A DNA stretch of 64,000 nucleotides from Clostridiales bacterium (GCA_019416455.1 DXXG01000016.1:1-64000); one strand, 5' to 3'. Counted from the first letter of the stretch, positions 8,475 to 16,910 are shown. Numbers and translations: made by a program. The notes: generated by a model from the letters alone, not told the origin.

Positions 8475-8515
8475 CAAAAAAGGAAGCGTTCCAACTGGAA
8501 ACGCTTCCTTTTTTT
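8475..8515. terminator. Bidirectional terminator between convergent genes
   Basis: AGGAAGCGTT / AACGCTTCCT stem with A-run before and T-run after, so it can act on both strands. It separates the plus-strand xer gene from the convergent YesL-like gene. Confidence 0.85.
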
Positions 8516-9521
8516 ATTCATCTTGTAAATGGTTTTTAGCCTGAGATTTTTTCATCAAACGACCGTTGACATAGACCATCTTGTCATCGTCGTCTTCCTC
8601 TTCCCCATCCGCCTCCGGCGGAGCAAAGAAGCGAGCTTCCTCAGGATCTTCCTTCACAGGCACGGGACCATTCTTTTCTTCTTCCATTCTCTGCTGATAA
8701 GGCTTAATCAAATACCGGTCCACAAGAGGATACACAGTAAAGTTGATGAAGTAACTTACCAGAGAAAACAGCAGGAAAATCAAAAGCGCCAGCAAAATGA
8801 AGAGCGTCAGGCCCACCATGGGCACCACGGCATAGAGCACATAGCCCAGACCGCCCAAGATAACCGTGATGAGAATATTTCTGCCCAAACCAGCCAGCGC
8901 CAAGATCAGCGCATTGCGATAGGCCTGACTGAATTTCAGCTCAAAGGTGACGAACATCACCGGCAGATAATACTGAGCGAACAGGAAAAACACCGCCAAC
9001 ACCAAGCACAGCCAGAACGGAATGTAGAAGAACCAGTTCCGGGAAGTACCGTTGTAATAGTACATGATGGAAAAACTCAGGACCACATATACTACATACA
9101 CGATAAATCCGTTGAGCAGGAAGTACTTCCAGTTCCCTTTCACGTTTTCCCAGAAATCCGACCACACGAAAGCGTGTTCTTCTCGTGCGTAGTTCCTGGT
9201 CACGAAGGTGAGACCCGCCGTGAAAGGCGCCAACAGGACCAGCGGCAGAGGCACGGCATACATCACCCACAGGTCTACCTGGACCGCTCCATCGCCCGAA
9301 GGAAGCTGAAGCATAAAGTGGGTTGGCGACAAGAAGAGCAACACCATCAGTACCACAGCTACCGCAAAGGGGATCAGAAAAATCAGATTGAGCTGTACCA
9401 GCTGACCGAACTTTCGCAGCAGGATCTCAAAAAATCTGACCGGAGGGGATTTAGGCGGGTCGTCCTTGTTTACACCCGGACCGGGTTTATTGTAGTTTCC
9501 AAAAATACCGAGAAAGGCCAA
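8514..9521 (-). CDS. YesL-family (DUF624) membrane protein
   Basis: 335 aa from a TTG start with GGAG 8 nt upstream. It opens with FGNYNKPGPGV, typical of clostridial DUF624 proteins, followed by about six hydrophobic segments (near residues 42-65, 85-108, 135-155, 165-192, 208-230, 235-262). An unusual acidic cytoplasmic tail follows (PEADGEEEDDDD near 305). The family is often near sugar transport genes in Bacillus, but its function is unknown. Here it shares the strand with xerD; the gap to xerD is 33 bp, so it is likely cotranscribed. Confidence 0.8.
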   Translation of the reverse strand: MAFLGIFGNYNKPGPGVNKDDPPKSPPVRFFEILLRKFGQLVQLNLIFLIPFAVAVVLMVLLFLSPTHFMLQLPSGDGAVQVDLWVMYAVPLPLVLLAPFTAGLTFVTRNYAREEHAFVWSDFWENVKGNWKYFLLNGFIVYVVYVVLSFSIMYYYNGTSRNWFFYIPFWLCLVLAVFFLFAQYYLPVMFVTFELKFSQAYRNALILALAGLGRNILITVILGGLGYVLYAVVPMVGLTLFILLALLIFLLFSLVSYFINFTVYPLVDRYLIKPYQQRMEEEKNGPVPVKEDPEEARFFAPPEADGEEEDDDDKMVYVNGRLMKKSQAKNHLQDE

Positions 9522-9554
9522 AAAACCAACTCCATTTCCACAGAACGTTATGGT

Positions 9555-10454
9555 TCATCCCAATTTCGCCTTGGGATGACAATCATTATACACCTGTTTT
9601 ACATGGCTGTCCAGAAGCTGAACATAAACTTGTGTAGAAGAAATATCCGCATGTCCCATCATAGTCTGGATGTCCTTGACAGACGCTCCATTTTCCAGGA
9701 GATGGAGCGCGAAAGAATGCCGCAGCGTATGAGGAGTGATCTCTTTGGTGATCCCTGCCTCTGTGGCGTAACTCTTAACGATCTTCCAGAATCCCTGACG
9801 CGTAAGCCGTCCGCCGTTGAGGTTGACGAACAAAGCGTTCCCGCTCTCCGGCCCCGTGATAAGGACCCGCATCCGATATATGTAATCAGATACTGCCACC
9901 ACAGCAGACGGATACACAGGAATGGACCGCACCCCTTTGCTGCCCCGGCAATACAGCACGCCGGAACGCAGGTTCAGGTCTTGGATATTCAGATTGATCA
10001 GCTCGGATGCCCGAATACCAGTGGCGTATAACAGCTCCAGCATCGCCTTGTCCCGGCAGCCCTTTGGCTCGGTGATATCAGGCTGTGCCAGCAGTTGTTC
10101 GATCTCCTCTCCGGAGAGCACCTGGGGCAGCTTTTTCACTGTCTTTTCCAGCTTGATCCCTTTCGCGGGATTGTGATCCATCTCCCCGCGGAAGATCAAA
10201 AACTTATAAAAACACCGCACCGAAGCCAGATTTCTGGAAATGGTAGTGGGCGAACGCTTGAGATCATGGAGATGATCCACATAGCCCTGGATCACCTGCT
10301 CGTCCGCTTCCAAAGGATCCATATCCGCCTGAGACAAATACTCCAGGAAATATAACGTATCCCGCAAATACGATTCCCGCGTGTTTGCCGAATTAGCCTT
10401 CTGGTTCGTCAAATAGTCGCTGAACAAGGAGTAGTAATCGCTTGCGCCGCTCAT
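9555..10454 (-). CDS. xerD: Site-specific tyrosine recombinase XerD-like
   Basis: 299 aa, the normal XerC/D length. N-terminal SAM-like domain (YLTNQKANSANTRESYLRD), then catalytic residues: Arg in YATGIRASELINL near 150, Lys in CRGSKGVR near 174, HTLRHSF near 246, MGHADISST near 269 and Tyr in TQVYVQL near 278. XerD with XerC resolves chromosome dimers at dif. In Bacillus xerD lies near spoIIM, and here a spoIIM-like gene is directly upstream, which supports the XerD call. The start is ATG with an AGAGGGTGG site. Confidence 0.88.
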   Translation of the reverse strand: MSGASDYYSLFSDYLTNQKANSANTRESYLRDTLYFLEYLSQADMDPLEADEQVIQGYVDHLHDLKRSPTTISRNLASVRCFYKFLIFRGEMDHNPAKGIKLEKTVKKLPQVLSGEEIEQLLAQPDITEPKGCRDKAMLELLYATGIRASELINLNIQDLNLRSGVLYCRGSKGVRSIPVYPSAVVAVSDYIYRMRVLITGPESGNALFVNLNGGRLTRQGFWKIVKSYATEAGITKEITPHTLRHSFALHLLENGASVKDIQTMMGHADISSTQVYVQLLDSHVKQVYNDCHPKAKLG

Positions 10455-10478
10455 GCTCTGTTGCCACCCTCTTTTCTC

Positions 10479-11114
10479 TTAAAGAAATACCGAATACACC
10501 GTTGCCGGCAAACAACCGATCAGCGAGATCCCCACCGCAAAACTCATAAACAGAAGCAGGTCGTGAAAGTACAGCTTGAGATCCAAACTGCCCTCGCGGG
10601 AAGAAAAACTGACTTTTGCCAGATGATCGGAAAAAACCAGCGAACGCACAGCAAACAGCAGAAGCAACGCTCCCGCAGCCGCCGCGGCCGGTGTATATAT
10701 CAATGCGGATCGTAGCAGACCCCAAAGCTCGTCCTCCCACAAAAAGAAGGAAACACCGATTCCCACTGTCACTCCTCGAAAAAAGAGAAACAAAGGCACC
10801 GCGAATACCCCAAACGCGGTGACCCCCAGCAGGAACAGGGGGATCAGGCCAATCAGCACATTGAGCAAGAGAGTGGAAAAGCAGGAGAAAAAACCTGAAC
10901 CGCTTACAGGGATCCCGGAGAACTGCAAAGGGAGCACCCAGCGGTCTTGAAACAGGGGAACAAATACCCCGCACGCCGCCCCAATGGCGACGCCCGTCAA
11001 CAACACGGACAACAACAGAAAAAATGCCTTCCGATTTAAAAAGCGCTCCCAGAATACCGCATCGTCCTCTGGGGAAGCGTTTTTGGTAAATTGTCCATTC
11101 AGACCACGTTTCAC
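10479..11114 (-). CDS. spoIIM: Stage II sporulation protein M-like membrane protein
   Basis: About 211 aa from a GTG at 11114 that has GGAGAGG 11 nt upstream; the frame stays open to a GTG at 11183 (234 aa) that lacks a site. Five hydrophobic segments are visible, beginning AFFLLLSVLLTGVAIGAACG. SpoIIM belongs with SpoIID and SpoIIP to the peptidoglycan-degrading complex that drives engulfment. The match to the DUF95/SpoIIM family is by topology, size and the xerD neighbourhood rather than by a strict motif. Other DUF95 integral membrane proteins remain possible. Confidence 0.65.
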   Translation of the reverse strand: MKRGLNGQFTKNASPEDDAVFWERFLNRKAFFLLLSVLLTGVAIGAACGVFVPLFQDRWVLPLQFSGIPVSGSGFFSCFSTLLLNVLIGLIPLFLLGVTAFGVFAVPLFLFFRGVTVGIGVSFFLWEDELWGLLRSALIYTPAAAAAGALLLLFAVRSLVFSDHLAKVSFSSREGSLDLKLYFHDLLLFMSFAVGISLIGCLPATVYSVFL

Positions 11115-11661
11115 AGCGCACACATCCTCTCCATCCAAATAAGACCAGTGGTCTTTGTCCAATGGATATGAAAGAAAAGACACAACTATGCGCTTGACTT
11201 AAGGTCAATGAATAGATGCTCAAAAATTACAGGAAACCTAAGTTCTCTTTATCTGGAAACCAAACAAAAAGAGTACATTCTATGCAAGCAAAAAACTCAA
11301 AACCGCTCAGTCAGAAAGAAACGCGCACCATACATTTCATAAAACCTCAAAATATACCAGCGCTTATCCTTTAAACAAGCAATATCTTGGGTTTTTATAG
11401 CGCAATTCTGACAAGGCACCAGGCCAATTAAAGCTTATGTTTCCTCATGTTTTTAACCGGTTTTTCCACGACCGGCTCGGAAGGAGCGTTTTTTCTCCCT
11501 GTGAATATATACTATAATACAAGTTTTGAGATTTTGCAAGCAAAATAGCGAATATTTTTTCGATTTTATTTAAACCACTTCAATTTATGTATTTTTTATT
11601 ATGTTAACCGATGTATATTCTCTGTTGGAAGTTATGTTCTCTCCACAAAATCTTGTGCGCA
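11115..11661. other. AT-rich intergenic region of about 550 bp
   Basis: No convincing coding frame on either strand and clearly more AT-rich than the neighbours. It holds a good minus-strand promoter (11511-11539). A transcript from it would carry a leader of about 390 nt before the spoIIM-like start. Within the leader are a CCGGT/ACCGG hairpin near 11458-11476 and a TTGACTTAAGGTCAA-like inverted repeat at 11193-11207. I recognised no known riboswitch class. Confidence 0.6.
11511..11539 (-). promoter_or_regulatory. Candidate housekeeping promoter reading toward spoIIM-xerD
   Basis: On the minus strand TTGCAA (11534-11539), a 17-bp spacer and TATAGT (11511-11516). The same TTGCAA/TATAAT form occurs before yajC. 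Confidence 0.5.
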
Positions 11662-11697
11662 TAAAAATACACACGGATAGACCGTGTGTATTTTTCT
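11662..11697. terminator. Terminator after the TIGR04086 gene
   Basis: Perfect 14-bp stem AAAAATACACACGG / CCGTGTGTATTTTT with a 5-nt loop and T-run; it follows the minus-strand gene and could work in both directions. Confidence 0.85.
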
Positions 11698-11709
11698 CTT
11701 TTCTCCTGA

Positions 11710-12090
11710 TTAAAATTTCACCCGTCCTTTGCGGTTCACGCCCAAGATCCCGCCGGTACAACCACTTAAAATAATAGCTGCTAATCGGGCAATCCCTCCC
11801 ACTCCAAAAGAAACACCTACAATCCCAGCAGAACAAGCAAACACACAACACGCAAAAAACAGACCGCAAGCTCCGCCCATAAGAGCGCCTTTTTCCTTTG
11901 TAAATAATGAAGCGGCAAATCCCCCTAAAAAAACAGCACAGCAGGAGAACACTGTCACTAGAACCGCTAGTAAAGGTTCTTGAGGCAATTTTCCTGTTTT
12001 CGCGATCACAAGGGACGCAATGCCGAAAACCATCAATGAAGCGGCGGCCGTTACGCCCAGGGACAAAAGAAATCCTTTTATTTTTCTCAC
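11710..12090 (-). CDS. TIGR04086 family membrane protein
   Basis: 126 aa from a GTG start with GGGAGAGG 5 nt upstream. Four transmembrane segments are predicted (near residues 8-30, 40-62, 70-92, 95-115), with a basic C-terminus NRKGRVKF. The family is found beside yajC in Clostridia, as here, but its function is unknown. The start codon lies in the stem and the ribosome binding site in the loop of a 9-bp hairpin (12087-12119). It has its own terminator, and yajC upstream also has one, so it is probably transcribed on its own or by read-through. Confidence 0.75.
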   Translation of the reverse strand: MRKIKGFLLSLGVTAAASLMVFGIASLVIAKTGKLPQEPLLAVLVTVFSCCAVFLGGFAASLFTKEKGALMGGACGLFFACCVFACSAGIVGVSFGVGGIARLAAIILSGCTGGILGVNRKGRVKF

Positions 12091-12119
12091 TGACGCCTCT
12101 CCCCTTTCCTCGTCAGTGA
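12087..12119 (-). promoter_or_regulatory. Hairpin enclosing the ribosome binding site and start codon of the TIGR04086 gene
   Basis: Perfect inverted repeat TCACTGACG (12087-12095) and CGTCAGTGA (12111-12119) with a 15-nt loop. In the minus-strand transcript the loop holds the GGGGAGAGG ribosome binding site and the 3' strand of the stem holds the GTG start (12088-12090). This could limit translation or act as a protein or RNA switch; the role is inference. Confidence 0.5.
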
Positions 12120-12148
12120 ATCATATGTATGACCTGATGATTTTAGGA

Positions 12149-12181
12149 CAAAAAAAGAAGAGGTCCGAAAACCCCTTCTCA
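12149..12181 (-). terminator. Terminator after yajC
   Basis: AGAAGGGGT / ACCTCTTCT stem (one G-U pair) followed on the minus strand by a run of seven T. Confidence 0.75.
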
Positions 12182-12201
12182 AAATATATTCAAGTTCTGA
12201 C

Positions 12202-12537
12202 TTAAGCCTGATCGTCCTCGTGGACCGTATCCACACTGCCGATAGCCCAGCGCTTCACACGCAGCTTAGACTTGTCACTGCCGGTCTCGATGATGATGGA
12301 ATCGGTTTCGTCCTTCACAGCGACAATACGTCCGCACACGCCGCCGATGGTAGTGATCTCATCACCTACCTGGGCATTCTTCCGCATTTCAGCTTCCTTC
12401 TTCTTCTTTTTGCTCTGGGGCCGGAAGAAGATGAAATACAGCGCCACGATAAAAACGCCGTACACCAGCAGCATAATGATCATCTGGAGACCGCCGCCGG
12501 TGGCAGCAGTTGTGTCGAGAGCCATAAATTGATTCAT
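12202..12537 (-). CDS. yajC: Preprotein translocase subunit YajC
   Basis: 111 aa from the ATG at 12537, which has GGAGGTG upstream; an in-frame extension to 12597 covers the promoter and is unlikely. One transmembrane segment (LLVYGVFIVALYFIFF) is followed by the family sequence RPQSKKKK, then a beta-rich cytoplasmic domain (VGDEITTIGGVCGRIVAV). YajC is the small accessory subunit of SecDF-YajC. secD and secF are not next to it here. It lies downstream of tgt, the classic tgt-yajC order. Confidence 0.93.
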   Translation of the reverse strand: MNQFMALDTTAATGGGLQMIIMLLVYGVFIVALYFIFFRPQSKKKKKEAEMRKNAQVGDEITTIGGVCGRIVAVKDETDSIIIETGSDKSKLRVKRWAIGSVDTVHEDDQA

Positions 12538-12568
12538 TTTGTCAATGCACCTCCGAATTAATGCTTTG

Positions 12569-12597
12569 ATTATAACAAGAACATGGCAAACTTGCAA
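12569..12597 (-). promoter_or_regulatory. Promoter of yajC
   Basis: Minus strand TTGCAA (12592-12597), 17-bp spacer, TATAAT (12569-12574), about 30 nt upstream of the yajC start. The -35 lies inside short CAAACTTGC direct repeats. Confidence 0.7.
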
Positions 12598-12633
12598 GCA
12601 AACTTGCGTGCAAATAGAAAAAAACTTTTCTGT

Positions 12634-13764
12634 TTAGATCCGTTTTCCTAAAATCTCTACCTTCTCCCGATAGAACTGCTCGTACCTTCCCTGATCCAGT
12701 GCCTCCCGGATCTGTTCCATCAGATGGTTATAGAAGTAGAGATTGTGCATCACAGTCAAACGCATGGCCAGCATTTCGCCCGCCTTAAACAAATGATGGA
12801 TATAGGCTCGGGTAAATTTCTGGCAGACAGGACACTGGCACTCCTCGTCCAGAGGCGCCTGATCCAATTCGTACTTGGCGTTGTGTAGATTCCGGCAGCC
12901 CTGAGAGGTAAAAGCGTGGCCGTGACGAGCGTTACGACTGGGCATGACACAGTCAAACAGATCCACCCCCCGATAGACCGCTTCCAAAATATTGGCGGGC
13001 GTTCCAACTCCCATGAGATAGCGGATCTTGTCCTTGGGCATGTGAGGCTCCACAGCTTCAATGATCCGATACATTTCCTCAGTAGGCTCCCCCACCGCCA
13101 GCCCGCCAATGGCGTAGCCATCCAAATCCATCTCCGCGATCCGCTTCATGTGCTCCACCCGAAGGTCCTCAAAAGTACAGCCCTGGTTGATACCAAACAA
13201 TAGCTGGTGAGGATTGAGAGTATCCTCCAAACTGTTGAGGCGGGTCATTTCCTTCTTGCATCGCTCCAGCCACCGGGCCGTGCGGGCGCAGGAGGCTTTG
13301 GCATATTCGTATGTGGCGGGGTTTTCTACACACTCATCAAACGCCATAGCGATCGTGGATCCCAGATTGGACTGGATGCGCATGCTCTCCTCAGGACCCA
13401 TAAAGATACGGTGACCGTCCACATGAGAGGCGAAAGTAACACCTTCCTCTTTGATGTTCCGAAGCTTTGCCAGAGAGAACACCTGGAACCCTCCGCTGTC
13501 CGTCAGAACAGGGCCGTCCCAGCCAGTAAACTTCCGGATGCCTCCCAACTTTTTCACCGTCTCATCTCCGGGCCGCAGGTGCAGGTGGTAGGTGTTGCAC
13601 AACTGTACCTGGCAGTGGAGATCTTTCAAATCGTAAGCGGACACCGCGCCTTTAATAGCTCCCGCAGTGGCAACATTCATGAAGGCAGGCGTCTGGACCG
13701 TACCGTGAACGGTCTCAAATTCAGCCCGGCGGGCGGCACCTTCCTGTTTGATCAATCGGTACAT
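12634..13764 (-). CDS. tgt: tRNA-guanine (queuine/preQ1) transglycosylase
   Basis: 376 aa, standard length. Exchanges guanine-34 for preQ1 in GUN-anticodon tRNAs on the route to queuosine. Motifs: VQTPAFMNVATAGAIKG with the opening TIM-barrel strand, the catalytic region LTDSGGFQVFSL near residue 93, GINQGCTFEDLR, the second catalytic region DCVMPSRNARHGHAF near 273, and the zinc site CQCPVCQ with the later His in TVMHNLY. Two of the tRNAs in this window (Cys GCA, Phe GAA) are not substrates, since G34 must be followed by U. Confidence 0.97.
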   Translation of the reverse strand: MYRLIKQEGAARRAEFETVHGTVQTPAFMNVATAGAIKGAVSAYDLKDLHCQVQLCNTYHLHLRPGDETVKKLGGIRKFTGWDGPVLTDSGGFQVFSLAKLRNIKEEGVTFASHVDGHRIFMGPEESMRIQSNLGSTIAMAFDECVENPATYEYAKASCARTARWLERCKKEMTRLNSLEDTLNPHQLLFGINQGCTFEDLRVEHMKRIAEMDLDGYAIGGLAVGEPTEEMYRIIEAVEPHMPKDKIRYLMGVGTPANILEAVYRGVDLFDCVMPSRNARHGHAFTSQGCRNLHNAKYELDQAPLDEECQCPVCQKFTRAYIHHLFKAGEMLAMRLTVMHNLYFYNHLMEQIREALDQGRYEQFYREKVEILGKRI

Positions 13765-13792
13765 GGACTTGCTCCTTTTTGTTTCAAAATCC

Positions 13793-13831
13793 CAAAAAAG
13801 TGCGGTGCTGAGAAAGCCCTCAACACCGCGT
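13793..13831 (-). terminator. Terminator of the csoR-copA operon
   Basis: GCGGTG-TTGAG / CTCAGCACCGC stem at 13802-13829, followed on the minus strand by CACTTTTTT. It lies between copA and tgt. Confidence 0.75.
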
Positions 13832-13882
13832 TTCTTCTTTCTAAATTATAGCGTTTTTTTCAGTTGCCGTCAAGGCCGCGCT

Positions 13883-14098
13883 TTACTCCACTTCACAACT
13901 CACCGGAGTATAACCAGCTTCGGTCACAGCATCCATCAGGACCTGATCCGCTACATCCTGTGACAGGGTGACGGTGGCCTTCTTGTTTTCCAAGTCTACG
14001 ACCGCCTCACTAACGCCCTCTACGCCAGCCAATGCTTTCTGAACATGAGCCTGGCAGTGAGCGCACATCATACCGTCTACGATCAAAACTTTTTTCAT
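13883..14098 (-). other. Possible internal translation start producing a free CopZ-like copper chaperone
   Basis: Inside copA, in frame, an ATG at 14098 is preceded by AAAGGA with 9-nt spacing. Translation from there would give 71 aa starting MKKVLIVDGMMCAHCQ, the size and form of a stand-alone CopZ chaperone. Whether it is used is unknown. Confidence 0.45.
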
Positions 14099-16525
14099 AG
14101 CAACCATTCCTTTCTTTTGCTCCGGCTCTGATTCCACCGGGATAGTTGTTTGTTGATCTTGTATTTCTGTATGAGAGATCTCCATCGCAAGAGGGAGCAC
14201 CTCCGTTTTAGCACTTTTCCGCTTGAAAAACCGCAGACGCAGCGCATTGGTCACAACGCACACGGAACTGAGGCTCATTGCCGCGGACCCGATCATAGGG
14301 CTCAGCCGCAAACCAAAGGCCGGGAACAGAGCTCCCGCCGCTAGCGGGATCCCCAGCACATTGTAGAAAAAGGCCCAGAACAAGTTCATGTGGATGTTCC
14401 GCACCACCGCCCTGCTCAGTTCGATAGCCGCAGCCACGTCCTCCAGAGAATCCTTCATCAGCACTACGTCTGCCGATTCTATGGCAATATCGGTGCCCGC
14501 TCCAATAGCGATGCCGATATCCGCTCTTGTCAACGCAGGAGCGTCATTGATACCATCCCCCACCATCGCCACTTTGTGACCCTCTTCTTGGAGAGCACGA
14601 ATGTGAGACTCCTTTTCTGTGGGAAGTACGTCAGACACAGCTTTTTCAATGCCCAATTCTTTCCGAATAGCTTCCGCCGTCACCCGGTTGTCGCCGGTAA
14701 GCATGACCACGTGCAGTCCCATTTCCCGGAACCGAGCAAGAGCAACACGGCTGGTCTCCCGAACCGTGTCCGCCACAGCGATAATCCCTGCCAGCTTTCC
14801 TTCTCTAGCGAACAGCAAAGGGGTTTTTCCTTCCCGGGCAAACCGTTCCACCTCTCGAGCGGCCTTTTCCAAATCTTCTTTAGAAGATAACACCCCGGTC
14901 TCTTGCAGATAAGCCAAGTTACCCGCCAAATATCGCTTGCCTCCCACCAACGCGGAAACTCCACGACCTGCCACAGCTTCAAAGGACTCCACCTGAGGCA
15001 TAGGCAGTTTTTCTTTTGTGGCGTACTCTACCACAGCCTGAGCCAAGGGATGTTCGCTTCCCTGTTCCGCCGCTGCCGCTTCTGCGAGAAACTCCTTTTC
15101 GGAAAGAACACCGTCCAACACTAATACATCCGTCACAGAGGGATGACCAGAAGTGATCGTGCCTGTCTTGTCTAAAACGATCGTATCCACATTATGGAGG
15201 TTTTCCAGGCTTTCTGCAGACTTGATGAGGATCCCCATTTCTGCCGCTTTGCCTGTTCCCACCATGATCGCCACCGGAGTAGCTAAGCCCAAAGCACAGG
15301 GGCAGGAAATAACCAATACAGAGATAGCATTGGACAATGCAAACTCAAACCCCTTCCCTGCAATCATCCAGACAATGGCAGTAACCAGAGCGATCACAAT
15401 AACCACCGGTACAAACACGCCGCTGACCTTGTCTGCCAACCGGGCGATAGGCGCTTTGGAATTGCTGGCCTCATCCACCAAGCGAATGATCTGAGACAAG
15501 GTGGTATCCTCTCCCACTTTGGAAGCCCGGAATCGGAAGGAACCATTCTTGTTGATAGTGGCGGAGATCACCTGGTCTCCCGGTCCCTTTTCCACAGGGA
15601 TGCTCTCTCCGGTAATGGCTGCCTGGTCCACATAGCCACGGCCTTCCATCACTACGCCGTCAACCGGGATGCCTTCGCCTGGACGAATGACTACAACATC
15701 TCCCGCCACCACTTCTTCTGCCGGCACGGTATGTTCTTGGCCATTTCGAATGACCACTGCGGTCTTGGGCGCTAGGTCCACCAGCTTACCCAAAGCATCC
15801 CCTGTTTTTGACTTAGACTTAGCCTCCAAATATTTTCCCACCGTCACCAGGGTAAGGATCATGGCAGCAGACTCAAAATACAGAGCATGAGCATACTCGT
15901 GGACCACTCCCATGTCTCTATGGCCGAACCCATACGCCAACCGGAACATGGCGAACAGACCATACACCAAAGACGCCCCAGAACCAATAGCCACCAGGGA
16001 ATCCATATTGGGCGCCCGGTGCCAAAGGGCTTTTAGGCCAGTTTGGAAAAAGTGACGGTTGATAAACAACACCGGTACCGTCAAAATCAGCTGAGCCAAA
16101 GCAGACACAAGGGAGTTTTCCTCTCCCACAAAGAACCAGGGCACAGGAAGAAAGAGCATGTGTCCCATGGCAATATACATCAAAGGAACCAGCAGAAGGA
16201 CCGATGCGACCAAACGGTGTTTCATTTCTTTCTGGTGCTTCATTGCCTGTTCTTGACGGGACTGCCACTCCACTCGGAAGCCTCGTTTTTCAACCTTGTT
16301 ATCAGCACTCTTATCAAGAGAGGACGCTCCATAGCCGATCTTCTCTACCGCCTCCACGATAGTCTCTGGGCTGACTTGTGTCTCATCATATGACACTGTC
16401 ATCTGGTTTGCCAGCAGGCTGACGTTCACCTCTTCCACGCCCTCCAGCTTGGAGACACAACGGGTGACATTCGCCTGACAGGCAGCGCAGGTCATGCCGG
16501 TCACATTGTATTTTTCTGTTTTCAT
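13883..16525 (-). CDS. copA: Copper-exporting P1B-type ATPase CopA with C-terminal CopZ-like domain
   Basis: 880 aa from an ATG with AAGGGTGGTG upstream; a GTG at 16540 is too close to its site. An N-terminal heavy-metal-associated domain (GMTCAACQ) is followed by a P-type ATPase with eight expected membrane helices: CPC in SCPCALG, phosphorylation motif DKTGT, SEHPLAQA and hinge GDGINDAP. After the last helices a linker of about 45 residues (PLAMEISHTEIQ...EPEQKKG) leads to a second metal-binding domain with GMMCAHCQ. A C-terminal metal-binding domain is unusual; its ATG is preceded by a good internal ribosome binding site, so this is probably a copA-copZ fusion. Downstream of csoR, 17-bp gap, exporting Cu(I) from the cytoplasm. 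Confidence 0.93.
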   Translation of the reverse strand: MKTEKYNVTGMTCAACQANVTRCVSKLEGVEEVNVSLLANQMTVSYDETQVSPETIVEAVEKIGYGASSLDKSADNKVEKRGFRVEWQSRQEQAMKHQKEMKHRLVASVLLLVPLMYIAMGHMLFLPVPWFFVGEENSLVSALAQLILTVPVLFINRHFFQTGLKALWHRAPNMDSLVAIGSGASLVYGLFAMFRLAYGFGHRDMGVVHEYAHALYFESAAMILTLVTVGKYLEAKSKSKTGDALGKLVDLAPKTAVVIRNGQEHTVPAEEVVAGDVVVIRPGEGIPVDGVVMEGRGYVDQAAITGESIPVEKGPGDQVISATINKNGSFRFRASKVGEDTTLSQIIRLVDEASNSKAPIARLADKVSGVFVPVVIVIALVTAIVWMIAGKGFEFALSNAISVLVISCPCALGLATPVAIMVGTGKAAEMGILIKSAESLENLHNVDTIVLDKTGTITSGHPSVTDVLVLDGVLSEKEFLAEAAAAEQGSEHPLAQAVVEYATKEKLPMPQVESFEAVAGRGVSALVGGKRYLAGNLAYLQETGVLSSKEDLEKAAREVERFAREGKTPLLFAREGKLAGIIAVADTVRETSRVALARFREMGLHVVMLTGDNRVTAEAIRKELGIEKAVSDVLPTEKESHIRALQEEGHKVAMVGDGINDAPALTRADIGIAIGAGTDIAIESADVVLMKDSLEDVAAAIELSRAVVRNIHMNLFWAFFYNVLGIPLAAGALFPAFGLRLSPMIGSAAMSLSSVCVVTNALRLRFFKRKSAKTEVLPLAMEISHTEIQDQQTTIPVESEPEQKKGMVAMKKVLIVDGMMCAHCQAHVQKALAGVEGVSEAVVDLENKKATVTLSQDVADQVLMDAVTEAGYTPVSCEVE

Positions 16526-16542
16526 ATGGTCTTTCACCACCC

Positions 16543-16872
16543 TTACTTCAATTTCTTGATCAGCTCCACCGCTTCATCTACGATCTGGGTGTTTCCTTTC
16601 TGGATCTCCTCCACAACACAGGTCTCCAAATGATCCTGCAATACCAAGTAACCAAAAGATTGCAGAGCGCTCTCCACCGCTGCCACCTGGATAAGGATAT
16701 CCCCGCAGTAACGGTTATCATCCAGCATTTTTCGGATACCATTGAGCTGGCCGATCATGCGTTTCAGTCTATTTTGAAGCTGCCTCAGCTCTTTTTCGCT
16801 GCGTGGCGTGGATTTATGATGAGGACAACACATTCCCGTGCAAATTTCTTTGCCTTCTATTGTCTCTGACAT
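16543..16872 (-). CDS. csoR: Copper-sensing transcriptional repressor CsoR
   Basis: 109 aa, all-helical CsoR/RcnR family. The Cu(I) ligands are visible as Cys in NRYCGDIL near residue 56, His in DHLETCV near 81 and the Cys four residues later, the C-H-C set of copper sensors. An N-terminal MCCPHH cluster may add metal affinity (inference). Binding of Cu(I) releases the DNA and turns on copA downstream. ATG with TGGAGGT. The promoter upstream contains a matching operator, so the operon is self-repressed. Confidence 0.92.
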   Translation of the reverse strand: MSETIEGKEICTGMCCPHHKSTPRSEKELRQLQNRLKRMIGQLNGIRKMLDDNRYCGDILIQVAAVESALQSFGYLVLQDHLETCVVEEIQKGNTQIVDEAVELIKKLK

Positions 16873-16893
16873 GACTATCTACCTCCATTGAAA

Positions 16894-16910
16894 ATACCCC
16901 TACTGGGTAT
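16894..16910. promoter_or_regulatory. Second CsoR operator, downstream of the promoter
   Basis: ATACCCC-TAC-TGGGTAT, a near-palindrome matching the CsoR consensus of a GC tract flanked by AT. It lies in the leader between the -10 box and the csoR start. Confidence 0.75.

Noticed and set aside
8529..10031. A 500-codon open frame on the plus strand
   Set aside because: It lies antisense across the YesL-like gene and xerD, both with clear families, and its product is low-complexity, His/Gln/Arg-rich and without any fold.
10393..11223. A 276-codon minus-strand frame over the spoIIM-like gene
   Set aside because: Product rich in Arg, Trp, Gly and Cys, no ribosome binding site; the +1 frame gives a regular membrane protein.
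11585..11869. A 94-codon frame overlapping the TIGR04086 gene
   Set aside because: Crosses a strong terminator and has no site; Cys/Phe/Trp-rich shadow.
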